A stretch of DNA of 64,000 bases from Woronichinia naegeliana WA131 (GCA_025370055.1 CP073041.1:744001-808000), one strand, 5' to 3'; counted from the stretch's first letter, positions 8,650-18,938 are shown. The notes: generated by a model not told the origin, from the sequence alone. Translations and numbers: made by a program.

Positions 8650-9615
8650 ATGATAAAGGTAATCATACTCCAAAGCATGAGGTCTCCCATAAATATGATA
8701 GATGCTCCAACCCTCTTGACCATCATTTATGTCCTTGTGGATGACTGGTATCAAGAACAAGGATATCGCTTTATTCCCATCTTGCCTAGACCCAAGCCTA
8801 GTTTCAGTGAGAGTGAGATGTTGACATTATTGTTAGCAATGGATTACTTCCCCTATCCCAAAGAACGACAATTTCTGGGATTTATACGAGCAAACTACTT
8901 GAGCCTGTTTCCCAAGCTCTTAGACCAGAGCCAGTTCAATCGACGTGCTCGGCGATTAGAAGGACTGATGGAGGAGTTAAGACGCTCTTGGGTTAAGCAG
9001 ATGGGTGTCCATTTCGAGCGAACGCTGCTCCTCGATACAAAGCCAGTGCCCGTCGTTGGTTACAAGCGAAGTAAAGGTCAAAGCGATTTTACAGGCAGTG
9101 CCACCTATGGCTATTGTGTTAGCCGCCAGATGAAGTATTTTGGCTACAAGTTAGTCGTGGTGAGCAGCCTTGAGGGTGTCCCTTTGGTTTATTCTCTCGT
9201 CCCTGCTCATAGTGACGAACGGGAAGCAACAGAATCCGTATTGCAGTTCATTCAAGGCTGCAACATCTTGGCGGACAAGGGATTTGTTAGTACTGATTGG
9301 CAGTCCGAGATATCGAGAACTACAGGTAATCGAGTCTCTACAGCTAAGAGAGTCCATCAACATCAACAAACTCCTCCCGTCTTTGAGCGGCTTCTCCAGC
9401 ATTTTCGAGAACGGATTGAGGGAGTTTTCAATGAGGTGCAAAATACAGGACGCAACTTGGAGCGATTGCTCAGAAAGAAAGTTGAGGGACTCTGTGTCCA
9501 TGTTGCCGCTAAAATGGCAAGTCATACGCTACGTATATTGTTGTGCCAGCTTTTTGGCATCGATGTTCTCACCTTTGAGCAGACTCCTGTTCAACCCTTT
9601 GGACAACTCACATAA
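8650..9615 (+). CDS. IS982-family transposase
   Basis: Full-length DDE transposase of the IS982 type: N-terminal LLTIIYVLVDDWYQEQGYRF, LLLDTKPVPVVGYKR (first Asp), NILADKGFVSTDW (second Asp), ERIEGVFNEVQNTGRNLERL (Glu). The likely start is the Met at 8695 (MIDAPTLL), which fits the family N-terminus better than 8650. IS borders lie roughly between 8606 and 9640; I could not fix inverted repeats or a TSD. It sits about 40 bp upstream of pdxH, so it may influence that gene's promoter. Confidence 0.85.
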   Translation: MIKVIILQSMRSPINMIDAPTLLTIIYVLVDDWYQEQGYRFIPILPRPKPSFSESEMLTLLLAMDYFPYPKERQFLGFIRANYLSLFPKLLDQSQFNRRARRLEGLMEELRRSWVKQMGVHFERTLLLDTKPVPVVGYKRSKGQSDFTGSATYGYCVSRQMKYFGYKLVVVSSLEGVPLVYSLVPAHSDEREATESVLQFIQGCNILADKGFVSTDWQSEISRTTGNRVSTAKRVHQHQQTPPVFERLLQHFRERIEGVFNEVQNTGRNLERLLRKKVEGLCVHVAAKMASHTLRILLCQLFGIDVLTFEQTPVQPFGQLT

Positions 9616-9654
9616 GGCGTACTATCTTAATCTTTAAAAATTGTCTTGTCCTCT

Positions 9655-10299
9655 ATGGCCTTGTCCCTAGCCGATCTACGCTTAAACTACTGTAAAGCTG
9701 AACTCAACGAAAATTCTGTCGCCGATCATCCTTTTGTTCAATTTCACCATTGGCTAGAAGAAGCGATCGCGGCCCAATTGCTAGAACCGAATGCCATGAG
9801 TCTGGCCACGATTTCTGCCACCGGCAAACCTGTGGCTCGTATGGTGTTATTAAAAGCCTTAGATGAAAACGGTTTTGTTTTTTTTACCAATTACGACAGT
9901 GCCAAGGGCCAACAATTAACGGCAAACCCTGATTGTGCTTTGGTTTTTTGGTGGGGAGAATTAGAGCGACAAGTGAGGATTGAAGGCTCAGTGGAAAAAA
10001 TTAGTGCAGAAGAGTCGGATTTCTATTTTCAATCTCGTCCGAGAGCCTCTCAATTAGGAGCCTGGGCTTCTCCCCAAAGTGAAATTATCAGCGATCGCCA
10101 TTTACTAGAGCAAAAACTGGCTTTGCTTGAAGAAAAATATACGAACCAAAAAGTTCTCCGACCAGACCATTGGGGCGGTTTTCGAGTCATACCAAAGGCG
10201 ATCGAATTTTGGCAAGGCCGTCCGAGTCGTCTTCATGACCGTCTTTGTTTTCAGTTAGATCCCCAGGGGAATTGGCAAAAATATCGTCTGGCACCTTGA
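9655..10299 (+). CDS. pdxH: Pyridoxamine 5'-phosphate oxidase
   Basis: FMN-dependent cytosolic enzyme that oxidises pyridoxine or pyridoxamine 5'-phosphate to pyridoxal 5'-phosphate, the last step of vitamin B6 salvage. Family blocks are all present: VARMVLLKALDENGFVFFTNY and GQQL (FMN binding), FYFQSRPRASQLGAWAS, and the C-terminal HWGGFRVIPKAIEFWQGRPS and RLHDR (substrate and phosphate binding). About 214 residues, the usual length. The ATG at 9655 is preferred; a TTG three codons upstream is possible. Two HIP1 octamers mark it as resident DNA. It is hemmed in by IS982 upstream and T1 18 bp downstream. Confidence 0.95.
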   Translation: MALSLADLRLNYCKAELNENSVADHPFVQFHHWLEEAIAAQLLEPNAMSLATISATGKPVARMVLLKALDENGFVFFTNYDSAKGQQLTANPDCALVFWWGELERQVRIEGSVEKISAEESDFYFQSRPRASQLGAWASPQSEIISDRHLLEQKLALLEEKYTNQKVLRPDHWGGFRVIPKAIEFWQGRPSRLHDRLCFQLDPQGNWQKYRLAP

Positions 10300-11189
10300 C
10301 TTTTTAGTAATGTTCTAGTGGTCTGTCAAGCTAAAGATTGTGAACTTGAGGGAAAATGGAGAGGCTATTCATTACAGGGTAATCGCATCTTATTTGTTAC
10401 AAAAAATACAGACAAAAAGAGAGAAATATAGTGTAAAAAAGAAGCAGTCATCTAAGAGAAGAAAAGGCTATTATTTAAAAAAAGTAAGTGAGTGAGGTCA
10501 AAGATGGCAAAAGGCTTCGGCGCAAGAGTTCTAACCCCACAACAAGAAAAAGAAGTCAAAATTATCAAAAGAAGCATACTGAAACATTTTCAGTGCCTAA
10601 AAGAACCGAGAACAGGGAGAAGGCAAGACCATAACTTAACAGCAATTGTCACCATAGGAATATTGGCAGTATTGTCAGGGGCAGATGGCTTCGTAGCAAT
10701 TGAAGCCTATGGCAAAGCCAAACGAGAATGGCTAGAAATGTTTCTAGAGTTACCAAAGGGAATTCCCTCTCACGATACCTTTGGAAGAGTATTTGGAATG
10801 TTGGAAACAGAAGAACTAGAAAAAAGTTTTCTGAGCTGGATAAGCAGTCTAACGGAGAAAATGGACATAGAGCTGATACAGATAGATGGAAAAACGAAAA
10901 GAGGTTCTTATGATAGGGAAAAAGGACTAAATGCGTTACACAGCATAAGTGCGTGGAGTAGTGAGCGGGGACTGATGTTAGCGCAAAAGAAAGTAGATAG
11001 TAAATCTAATGAAATAAAAGCAGTCCCCTTGTTACTGAAGTTACTTAACATCAAGGGGGCAGTAGTAACCCTAGATGCAATGGGAACGCAGACAGAAATC
11101 GCAAAACAAATAAAGCAAGGTGAAGGTGACTATGTATTGGCTCTCAAAGGAAATCAGGGCAAACTTAATAAACAAGTTAGGGATTGGTT

Positions 11190-12465
11190 GGTACTGGTAT
11201 CGTGTGATCAAAGCTAGAAAAAGTTATGGTGTAAGAGTTTGAGAAAATAGAAAATAACTTACGACTGGACATATTCCCGTTTTTGTTATACTATTATTAT
11301 TGTCATTATATTAAAGAAAGGGAAAACAGAAAGCAATGTCAACATTGAATAAAAGCTCAATTGACCTCCTAAGTGATATTGGCTTACCCCAAGAGAAAGA
11401 GGAAGCCTTATTTCAGAAAAACTGCCCTCATTGCTATAGTGAAAACGTAAAAATACATTCTCATTATCAAACGAAAGGTAACGGGGAACGTAAAATGTTC
11501 ATTTGTCAAGAATGTAGTTCTTGTTTTGCTGAGACTTATGGTAGCGTAATCGCTGGCTTAGAAACCCCATTAAGTGAAATTGTAAAAGTATTAAAAGCCA
11601 GAATGGAAGGAATAGGATTAAATGCAGCAGCCCGAGTATTCGGCTACGCGAAAACAACAATATTGAATTGGGAAAAGAAATTATCAGGATTACAAGAGAC
11701 ATTATTTTTATACGCCTTAGTGAATGAATTTGTTAAATTAGTAATAGAAGGGGATGAACTATACACAAAAGTTGGAAAAAATAAAGAAGCAAGTGCCTCT
11801 GAGGGGTGGACAATCGTGCTCATGGACAGGGCTAGCCGCTTTATTTGGCATTTAAAATGTGGTCGAAAAGAGCAGAAATTATTTCTAGAAGCAATGATGA
11901 CGGTAACGGAATTATTTGAAAGGAGTGCAGAATCTCTCCAGTTATTTACAGATGGAGAAAAGCGATATAGTCAACTGCTATTTAATATTTGTCACGAAGT
12001 ATTAAGGACTGGAAAGCGAGGTCGTCCCACCAAAGTATTACCGAAGGGTCTTGTGGTAAGACTAAAAAATAAGAGTAGTAAACGTCGAGATTCTGAGGGT
12101 AAACTAAAGAAAGTAGAAACTCCGAAACCAGAACATCCTGAGACAACAGAAAAACCAGAAGAAAAGGACATCCATGCCAACCACGTTGAGGCATTTAATA
12201 GTGCTATCCGACGCTATTTAGCCGCCTTTCGTCGTCGTACAAATACTTATGCTAAATCTGTTGTGGGATTACAGCGAGTCCTAGATATTTTCTGGATGGT
12301 TCATAACTTTGTTCGCAGCCATTTTACGACTAGAGAAGTTCCTGCTGTAGCTCTCGGTATAATTGAAAAAGGGTTAACTTGGGAGGACTTACTCCAAATT
12401 CGCCTGATTTCTTGAACCTCTCGTATTGCAACGTTTGTAGCTTCTAGCTAGACGATACCAGTGCC
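11190..12465 (+). mobile_element. IS1-like element (1276 bp)
   Basis: Inverted ends ggtactggtatcgt and ggcactggtatcgt. TSD gattggtt at 11182-11189 and 12466-12473. Assignment to the IS1 family rests on the encoded transposase and the 8-bp TSD. Confidence 0.85.
11336..12415 (+). CDS. IS1-like transposase with zinc ribbon (359 aa)
   Basis: N-terminal zinc ribbon CPHC (31-34) and CQEC (about 57-60), a helix-turn-helix (GLNAAARVFGYAKTTILNW), then a DDE core: VIEGDELYT (Asp), LFTDGEKRYSQL (Asp) and HVEAFNSAIRRYLAAFRRRTNTYAKS (Glu with the R-rich block). It is longer than classical IS1 InsAB and lacks a frameshift, resembling long archaeal and cyanobacterial IS1 relatives of the ISMhu11 type. The subgroup is my inference. 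The lysine-rich stretch at about 235-285 looks disordered. Confidence 0.75.
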   Translation: MSTLNKSSIDLLSDIGLPQEKEEALFQKNCPHCYSENVKIHSHYQTKGNGERKMFICQECSSCFAETYGSVIAGLETPLSEIVKVLKARMEGIGLNAAARVFGYAKTTILNWEKKLSGLQETLFLYALVNEFVKLVIEGDELYTKVGKNKEASASEGWTIVLMDRASRFIWHLKCGRKEQKLFLEAMMTVTELFERSAESLQLFTDGEKRYSQLLFNICHEVLRTGKRGRPTKVLPKGLVVRLKNKSSKRRDSEGKLKKVETPKPEHPETTEKPEEKDIHANHVEAFNSAIRRYLAAFRRRTNTYAKSVVGLQRVLDIFWMVHNFVRSHFTTREVPAVALGIIEKGLTWEDLLQIRLIS

Positions 12466-13204
12466 GATTGGTTTAAACAAGCGGTCGCTCAGAACTGGCA
12501 AGGAATTGAATACAGTTATCATGAGAAGACAGAAAAAGGACATTACCGTTTAGAAACTCGTCAAGTCTGGACAGTGTCAATCAATCAGCTTTCCGCATTG
12601 CATCGCCAAAATCAGTGGGTCGGTTTAGCAACTGTTGTGATGGTTAAAAGTAAAACTCAATTCGGTCATAAAACAACAGAGACGTTTCGCTATTATATTA
12701 GCAGTCTTCCTACGGATGCCGAACGTCATAGCCATGTGATTCGTTCTCACTGGAGTATTGAAAATAGTCTGCATTGGGTTTTAGATGTCACTTTTAATGA
12801 GGATGCGAGTCGAGTGCGTCAAGGTAATGCGGCTGATAATTTGGGCTTGCTCCGTCGTTTAAGTATTAATTTGCTTAAACATGAGCCATCTCAAAAAAGC
12901 TTGAAGATGAAGCGTTATTTGGCGGCGATGGACAACAATTTTCTTCTACAGGTTTTAGCAGCTAGTTCACAGGAGTGATATTCATGAGTATATTTAGCTT
13001 CAAATAGGAGGATTGGCAAAATATTGACACCAACAATTATGAATTAGCGAAATTACTTAATCTTTTAGAGTTTAAGTTGATTTTCTTCTCTTTTTAGTTT
13101 TTGATATAGTCTATTTTTAAGCTAGATTTCTTTTTTGATTCCACTCTACTAATATGCGATTACCCTGCTATTCATTACCTCAACAGATATCGTAATAAGT
13201 AACC

Positions 13205-13648
13205 ATGCTCAAGACCTATATTGTCCGATTAAGTCAAGAAGAACGTCAGACCCTAAAAGATTTGGTATCCATCGGCAAAGGAGCGGCTTACAAAATTAAG
13301 CACGCCAATATTCTGTTAAACATTGATGTGAATGGACAAGGATGGACGGATGAGGAAGCTGCCGCCGCCTTTAGTTGTCACCGTAACACAGTCGCCAATC
13401 TCAGGGAGCGATTGGTCAATGAAGGTGTGGAGTCAGCATTAAGCCGCAAGCCCCGCAAAACGCCGCCTCGTCAACCGATTATTGATGGAGAGGTAGAAGC
13501 AAAACTAATCGCCTTACGTTGTGGAGAACCGCCTGCTGGTCAAGCCCGTTGGACATTGAGGTTACTAGCCGACAAGGCGGTCGAGTTAGAAATTGTGCCA
13601 GCAATTAGTCACGAAACCGTGCGTCAAGTGTTAAAAAAAACGAACTAA
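13205..13648 (+). CDS. T1 orfA, intact (147 aa)
   Basis: Helix-turn-helix protein of the IS630 type (QGWTDEEAAAAFSCHRNTVANLRERL) with a C-terminal arm. An A8 run at 13630-13637 near its end allows a -1 slip into orfB at 13666 (frame KKNELKPHLRQMYVIPPEK). Fusion of orfA and orfB would give the working transposase. In this copy orfB is cut by K1, so transposition from here would need help in trans. Confidence 0.85.
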   Translation: MLKTYIVRLSQEERQTLKDLVSIGKGAAYKIKHANILLNIDVNGQGWTDEEAAAAFSCHRNTVANLRERLVNEGVESALSRKPRKTPPRQPIIDGEVEAKLIALRCGEPPAGQARWTLRLLADKAVELEIVPAISHETVRQVLKKTN

Positions 13649-13665
13649 AACCTCATCTGCGACAG

Positions 13666-14232
13666 ATGTACGTGATTCCACCAGAAAAGAGTGCCGAATT
13701 TGTGTCTAACATGGAAGATGTTCTAGAAATTTATCACCGACCCTATGACCCCAATTGTCCAGTGATTTGCATGGATGAGCAACCTATACAATTGGTCAAA
13801 GAAACCCGCCTTCCTCTACCAGCCAAACCTGGACAGCCAGAGGCGCATGATTACGAATATGAACGCAATGGAACAGCCAATATCTTTATGTTTACAGAAC
13901 CCTTGTCTGGGTGGCGAAAGACAGTTGTCAGTGAACGTAGAACATCGGTTGACTGGGCAACAGAAATTAAGAATTTACTCGATAACGACTATGCTGATAA
14001 CGACAAAGTCATTTTAGTATGTGATCAGCTAAATACTCACAAACTTGCCTCACTATATGAAGCATTTGAGCCTTCCACGGCTCGTCGTCTAGTCGAACGG
14101 TTGGAAATTCACCATACCCCAAAACATGGCAGTTGGCTTAATATTGCTGAAAACGAGCTGTCCGCAATGACTCGGCAATGCCTAGCTCGTCGAATTCCAG
14201 ATCGGGAAACTTTAGAGCAAGAAACAACGGCT
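13666..14232 (+). pseudogene. T1 orfB copy 2, C-terminus displaced
   Basis: Same catalytic domain as 1478-2149 up to DRETLEQETTA, then runs into K1 and stops (GCDL). The missing C-terminal codons lie reversed at 28245-28322 and 26805-26839. Confidence 0.93.
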
Positions 14233-14476
14233 GGGTGCGACCTTTAGTTGATAAAAGCTGTTGTAATCAGGGTTCTACAGGGAACCCATATTGATCAAGT
14301 TTTGCCCAAAATTGACTCCATCGTTCCTTGGTCAATACCAAAGCTCGTAGGCTCAAAATAATTCCTGCTCCTTTTTCCTTCCATCGCATCCCTGAACAAC
14401 ATAATCGTTGTTTGACCAACGTCTTACAAGCTGCTTCCGTAACACCTGAACCAATCGGATACTTTTTCTCTAAGTA

Positions 14477-16164
14477 GGGCTTGCTGAAAAAAGCTGAGAC
14501 CTTTACGGAGAAAAATAGTAGGCGAATTAAGAACCGCTAGAATGCACGAAAATAGGGTAGAATGCCTCAAAACCATTGCATTAAGAAGAGAGAAAGCAGA
14601 TGTACCGAAAGCAACAGTACTCAATTGAAACACCAGAAAACTTGAAAAATCTGTTCGGCGGGCAGTTAGACGAAGAAAATCGTTGGATAGAAATGTCAAA
14701 AATGATTCCCTGGGAAGAATATGAGGAAGAATATGCAAAAAACTTCACAGAAAAAAAAGGAGCCCCAGCCAAATCATTTAGAATGGCATTAGGAGCATTA
14801 ATTATCAAAGAAATTTCAGGAAAAAGTGACAGAGAAACAGTAGAACAAATAAAAGAGAACCCTTATTTACAGTACTTTATAGGAATGGAAAGCTATAGTA
14901 GCAAAGAAGCATTTAGTGCGTCAATGATGGTTCATTTTCGTAAAAAAATAGGAATGGAATTAATAAATAAAATTAATAAAGAAATAGAAAAAAAAGCGAC
15001 GGGTGTAGCGTCAGAAAAAAAAGAAAATGAAGGAAAGTTATTGTTAGATGCGACTTGTACACCAGCAGATATAAAATATCCAACGGATATAGGAATATTG
15101 AATGATGCCAGAGAAAAAACAGAAAAAATAATAGATAAGCTGTATGAAGAAATAAAAGAGAAAAGGAAAGAAAAGCCGAGGACTTATAGGGAAGTGGCAA
15201 GAAAAGAGTACTTAGCCATAGCAAAAAAACGTCGTGTGTCAAAAAAAGAAAGAAGAAAAGGAACAAAAAAACAACTAGGATATATAAAAAGAAACTTGTC
15301 TGATATAGAAAAAATGATAGAAGAGGGAGCAAAGTTAGAAAAACTAACGAAAAAAGAGCAAGAAGAGCTTGTAACGATAGGAAAAGTGTATGAGCAACAG
15401 TTAGAAATGTATGAAAAAAAGACAAATAAAGTAGAAAACAGAATTGTGAGTGTAAGCCAACCTCACGTGCGTCCAATAGTGCGTGGAAAAGCGGGAAAAG
15501 CAGTAGAGTTTGGAGCTAAAATATCGGCAAGTAATGTGAATGGCTTTGTCTTCTTAGACAAATTAAGTTGGGATAATTACAACGAATCGGGAGATTTACA
15601 AGCGCGAATAGAAGAATATAAAAGGGAAACAGGATGTTATCCGGAATCGGTTCATGTGGATAAAATCTATCGAACAAAAGCGAATCGAGCTTATTGTAAA
15701 GAAAGGGATATAAGAATGAGTGGTCCCCGATTGGGAAGACCGCCGAAAGAGGTGAGCAAAGAAAAAAAGAAAGAGGCACGCTCAGATGAAAGAGTGCGTA
15801 ATGCCATTGAGGGTAAATTCGGACAGGGAAAGAGGAAATTTAGTCTTGGTCGAGTGATGGCCAAACTACCTGAGACCTCGGAAACGGTAATTGCGATGAA
15901 CTTTTTGGTAATGAATCTTTCTACTCTACTTCAGAAGACAAAAAGTAAAAAGTTGTAGAGTCGTTTTTCTTGTGAAAAATGGTGTTAATTTTCCTCTCTT
16001 TTGTGAGGAGTGATTTGTGTTGACCTTTTTAGACAGAAAGGAACAATAGATTAAACAAAATCTGTATTTTGATTTGTTTCCATAAGGATAAGTTATCTAT
16101 GCTTTTTCAGTCCATACTTCCCTAACCCACATTTCTTTCGTTTTTTGACTTTTTCAGCAAGCCC
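14477..16164 (+). mobile_element. IS5-family IS copy 1 (1688 bp)
   Basis: Perfect 15-bp inverted ends gggcttgctgaaaaa. Flanked by taagta on both sides; the true TSD may be the inner 4 bp if the A and T next to the ends belong to the element. Two full copies plus one split copy in the window have the same native length. Confidence 0.92.
14600..15958 (+). CDS. IS5-family transposase (452 aa)
   Basis: N-terminal DUF772-type domain (MALGALIIKE, ENPYLQYFIG, MMVHFRKKI), then the DDE core: LLLDATCTPADIKYPTDIG (D150), a long lysine/glutamate-rich insertion at about 170-290, QPHVRPIVRGKAG, ESVHVDKIYRTKANR (Asp), and VRNAIEGKFGQGKRK (Glu). Full length. It differs from copies 2 and 3 at a few residues (Pro37 versus Leu; Ser107 versus Asn). 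The strongly hydrophobic ORF on the opposite strand at 14973-15476 is a composition shadow. Confidence 0.9.
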   Translation: MYRKQQYSIETPENLKNLFGGQLDEENRWIEMSKMIPWEEYEEEYAKNFTEKKGAPAKSFRMALGALIIKEISGKSDRETVEQIKENPYLQYFIGMESYSSKEAFSASMMVHFRKKIGMELINKINKEIEKKATGVASEKKENEGKLLLDATCTPADIKYPTDIGILNDAREKTEKIIDKLYEEIKEKRKEKPRTYREVARKEYLAIAKKRRVSKKERRKGTKKQLGYIKRNLSDIEKMIEEGAKLEKLTKKEQEELVTIGKVYEQQLEMYEKKTNKVENRIVSVSQPHVRPIVRGKAGKAVEFGAKISASNVNGFVFLDKLSWDNYNESGDLQARIEEYKRETGCYPESVHVDKIYRTKANRAYCKERDIRMSGPRLGRPPKEVSKEKKKEARSDERVRNAIEGKFGQGKRKFSLGRVMAKLPETSETVIAMNFLVMNLSTLLQKTKSKKL

Positions 16165-16840
16165 TAAGTATTCAGCATAATCCATTTGATGCTGATGATT
16201 CTCGTAATAAGTAATCGCCGCTTGTAGTTTCTCGGTAAGATTCTTAGAATGACTTTTTTCTTCTTTGACTTCTTTCATCAGATTTAGCAGTTCTCCTGCT
16301 TTTCCTTTTTCATGCTTGAGTTCTCGACAATTTTCAGTCAACCATTCTTTTTGTTTTGACACGGTATTCGGATGCAACGCTTCTGCCAAGGCACCTAAGT
16401 AACCAGAGGCATGATAGAAATCTAATATCTGTTCTTCCGTTTGCTTTTCTAAAAACTTCCAATTTGATTCTGCCTCGTCTGCTATCCCGACCAATGTTGC
16501 CTCTGGATAACGTTTTTTCGCTCGCTCAATTTCTCTTTCTAATCTTTCTAGAAAACTCTTTTTTCCATACTCTGGTGCCGCACCTAGATAGATTGTATGT
16601 TGACGTTCGCCTTCACTATCGTATAGGGAAACGGTTCCCACCATTGCTTCACGGTAGCCATCCTCACACATCAGCATACAGGTTCCATCTAATCCTATTC
16701 CCACTGTTGCAATTTGGCTATCCTCCTTGGGCGGGGCATAACTCCACGCTTCTTCTTTTGCCTGTACCACACTTCCTACTGCTTCACTCAATCTTTGGAT
16801 ATAGGATAGCGCTACTTTTCTACCATGATTTTCTAATAAA

Positions 16841-17269
16841 TCATTTTTCACCTCTTTGCCTGCCATCCCTGACATTTTTGAGGATACCTGTTTTGCCAAT
16901 AATGGCGTTGATGTTATGATTATCCTTGCTTCTCTTTCTAAGGGGCAATACGTTTTTCCTCAAAGGTGAACGCTGATATACATGACGATTCACTATAACC
17001 TCACCATAAGGTGTTTGATATTCTTTCGGTTGCTCTCCCTTACTCTTCCAGATTTCTTCACCGATTTTTAAGGGTGAACCATCTGTATCTAAATATTTCA
17101 AGGCTTCTTTGCTGGCGATGCAACCTACTTCGTTTAAGCCTTTTTGAATATTTATTTCTGTATCCAACATTGAACGACTGAGTTCTAATGTTAGTTCTAT
17201 TTTTATCTTTGAACCCTCTACATTAATTAGTTTTGCTGTCATCATTGTTTCCTCTTTGTCACTTTTCAT
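16841..17269 (-). CDS. K1 copy 2 upstream frame
   Basis: Identical in protein sequence to the 142-residue ORF at 5017-5445, with the same CCT TTG AGG AAA AAC frameshift context. The leader here differs slightly (catctcatg rather than catcccatg). It lies at the border of the inversion, its promoter side facing ISAs1a. Confidence 0.8.
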   Translation of the reverse strand: MKSDKEETMMTAKLINVEGSKIKIELTLELSRSMLDTEINIQKGLNEVGCIASKEALKYLDTDGSPLKIGEEIWKSKGEQPKEYQTPYGEVIVNRHVYQRSPLRKNVLPLRKRSKDNHNINAIIGKTGILKNVRDGRQRGEK

Positions 17270-17316
17270 CTCATGTTAACACTTTTCTTTTTCTTCATCA
17301 ACTAAAGGTCGCACCC

Positions 17317-18150
17317 AGTGAAGGAGAAGTGATAGCGATTGACGGCAAAACCCTTCGCCACTCCTATGACAATGCCAACGGAAAGGGCGCAATTCAGATG
17401 GTAAGTGCATGGGCAACAGCAAATCGTCTAGTACTAGGACAGTGCAAGGTGGAAAGCAAATCGAATGAAATCACGGCGATTCCTAAACTCCTGAAAATGC
17501 TAGAGGTCAAAGGTTGTATCGTAACGATTGATGCCATGGGAACTCAGACAAAGATTGCCCAACAGATAGTAGGGCGAGGGGGAGATTATGTTTTGGCATT
17601 GAAAGGCAATCAAGGTAATTTATGTGAGGATGTTGAACAATTATTTGCTCATGCTCAATCGGTTAATTTTGTGGGAATTAAGCATGATTTTCATCAAACA
17701 ATAGACAAGGGACATGGACGGATTGAAATTCGCCGTTGCTGGACGATGGAACAAACAGAATTTTTGCTGGGTGCGGAGAAATGGGCAAAGTTGACGAGCA
17801 TCTGTATGATTAAAGCGGAGAGACGATTGAAAGACAAAACAGAGTATGAGACTCGCTACTATATCAGTAGCCTGCCGAGTAATGCTCAAAAATTATCCCA
17901 ATCTGTTCGTAGTCATTGGTTGATAGAAAACTCTTTACATTGGGTTCTAGACTTGGCCTTCAACGAGGATGCTTGTCGCATTCGTAAGGATTTTGCTCCT
18001 GAGAATTTAGCCGTCTTACGCCATATCGCTCTTAACTTGCTCACAAAGGAAAATACTCTGAAACTTGGTATCAAGAATAAACGGCTACGCGCTGGTTGGG
18101 ACGAGGACTATCTCCTTAAGGTTTTACTCGGATAAGATGCGTTTGCCCTG
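17317..18150 (+). pseudogene. ISAs1a-A transposase, C-terminal two thirds
   Basis: Frame from [19 protein letters not shown] (first Asp) through [16 protein letters not shown] (second Asp) and [22 protein letters not shown] (Glu) to the normal C-terminus at 18135 and the element end gatgcgtttgccctg. The N-terminal part is at 29721-30037 in the other orientation. It was split by K1 (TSD ccttcact) and then separated by the inversion. The open frame upstream into K1 (from 17233) is accidental. Confidence 0.93.
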
Positions 18151-18333
18151 TTCGGGGAGCTTTTCGCTTGGTTTTAGAGATTCGCCTAGGGCGTGTCATC
18201 AATCAGCAATTCCAAATTCAGAATGTAGTCAAAGATACAAAAGGCTCGATGTATTTACTGGCAAGGGTTTTGCTATGAAAATTGCCAATTAATCAACTAG
18301 TAGTCCAAGGCGTAAGTTTAGGTGCTATAAAAT
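18151..18333. other. Displaced upstream flank of pgm
   Basis: Starts with ttcggggagc, the complement of the ISAs1a TSD beside pgm at 30132-30141, so before the inversion this stretch lay upstream of pgm beyond ISAs1a. No ORF is convincing. It contains cagcaattccaaattc (18202-18217), like the MITE2 end, but I could not find a matching second end. Confidence 0.6.
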
Positions 18334-18884
18334 TTAAGCAGCCAAAACCTTCCCCCGATACGTCCATCGAAAGGGCTTCGCCATAGTGCGGTTAAAATAG
18401 TCGATGAATTCAAGAATTTGCGTTCTTAAATCATCTTGACTGAGAAAATTTCCTCGTTTCAGTAACTTACGCATTAAAATACCAAACCAAATCTCAATTT
18501 GATTGAGCCATGAACAATGCTTCGGTGTGAAGTGAAAAACAATTCGATGATTGGGGTCACTGAGAAAAGTTGCTCTACTCGCCATTGATTGAAGGATGCC
18601 ACTCTTGCCCTTCTCTCCTAATTCAAGATTAAGTCCCTCAAATTCTGCTACATAGCGAACCAAAGATTCTGACTGATGGGTATTTAGGCAATCCATAATC
18701 AAGTGCCATTTTGCTACATCAGGGCTGGTGGCAATGGTTTTTTGGATATGGCTTAAATAGTCTGCCTCTGTGCGAGTATTTCCGACTGTAGAGCAGATTA
18801 CTTGACCCTTGGCCACATCAAAACTGGTTATTAACGTTTGAGTGCCGTGACGAATATATTCAAATTCTCGACCTTGAATTGAGG
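18334..18884 (-). pseudogene. IS630-family transposase T3, copy 2, N-terminus missing
   Basis: Reads [65 protein letters not shown] and a normal C-terminus (TYRGKVLAA). The 5' part is removed at the IS3 border (about 18885). The piece at 6728-7109 is the same gene. Confidence 0.8.
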
Positions 18885-18938
18885 TAGCCCCCCAAAACTG
18901 GACAGTAGTGTAAGCTCTAAATCGAAATCAGGAGAGCT

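Larger units (their letters stand above)
10504..12978 (+). pseudogene. ISAs1b transposase, split by the IS1-like element
   Basis: Pieces 10504-11189 and 12474-12978 join in frame (1191 nt, 396 aa) once the 8-bp TSD gattggtt is counted once. ISAs1-family signatures: N-terminal DUF4338/DDE_Tnp_1-associated region with GILAVLSGADGF, IQIDGKTKRGSYD (Asp), VVTLDAMGTQTEIAKQI (Asp), [11 protein letters not shown], and [22 protein letters not shown] (Glu). Everything except the insertion is intact, so the break is recent. Confidence 0.92.
10375..13167 (+). mobile_element. ISAs1b, ISAs1-family IS (native about 1509 bp) carrying an IS1-like element
   Basis: Perfect 14-bp inverted ends cagggtaatcgcat. 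The 10-bp TSD ctattcatta at 10365-10374 and 13168-13177 lies in the leader of T1. A second ISAs1-family element (ISAs1a) in the window has the related end cagggcaaacgcatc. Confidence 0.92.
10318..14232 (+). mobile_element. T1 copy 2, 5' part (rest at 26805-28330)
   Basis: Starts with gtggtctgtcaa after TA at 10316-10317. It is interrupted by ISAs1b, then cut at 14232 by K1 copy 2. The remaining pieces lie in opposite orientation at 28245-28322 and 26805-26839. 57 + 1055 + 78 + 35 bases give 1225, the native T1 length, once TSDs are counted once. Confidence 0.92.
14267..16899 (-). pseudogene. K1 copy 2 catalytic ORF, split by IS5
   Basis: The catalytic frame is broken after AEYL by IS5 (direct repeat taagta at 14471-14476 and 16165-16170). 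The C-terminal codons, including the Glu motif region, lie at 14267-14476. The upstream frame at 16841-17269 is intact. This copy could move only with transposase from another K1. Confidence 0.9.
14233..17316 (-). mobile_element. K1 copy 2 carrying IS5 (3084 bp); left border of the inversion
   Basis: K1 ends are intact at 14233 and 17316. The 3084-bp length and internal IS5 position (after 244 bp) match K1 copy 7 at 49424-52507, so the two share one nested ancestor. The left flank is T1 (caacggct) and the right flank is ISAs1a (agtgaagg). The proper partners of both flanks are at K1 copy 5. Confidence 0.93.

Noticed and set aside
14973-15476. Hydrophobic 167-residue minus-strand ORF (also at 50164, 55865 and 58432)
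   Set aside because: Antisense shadow of the lysine/glutamate-rich part of the IS5 transposase; the Leu/Phe-rich composition follows from the complement.
16356-16919. 187-residue plus-strand ORF opposite the K1 catalytic gene (also at 27252, 51547 and 63346)
   Set aside because: Open only because of codon composition; broken by single substitutions in other K1 copies, with no recognisable domain.
17233-17317. Upstream extension of the ISAs1a ORF into K1 as a fusion gene
   Set aside because: The extension reads the antisense of the K1 leader; the ISAs1a frame is merely open across the junction.
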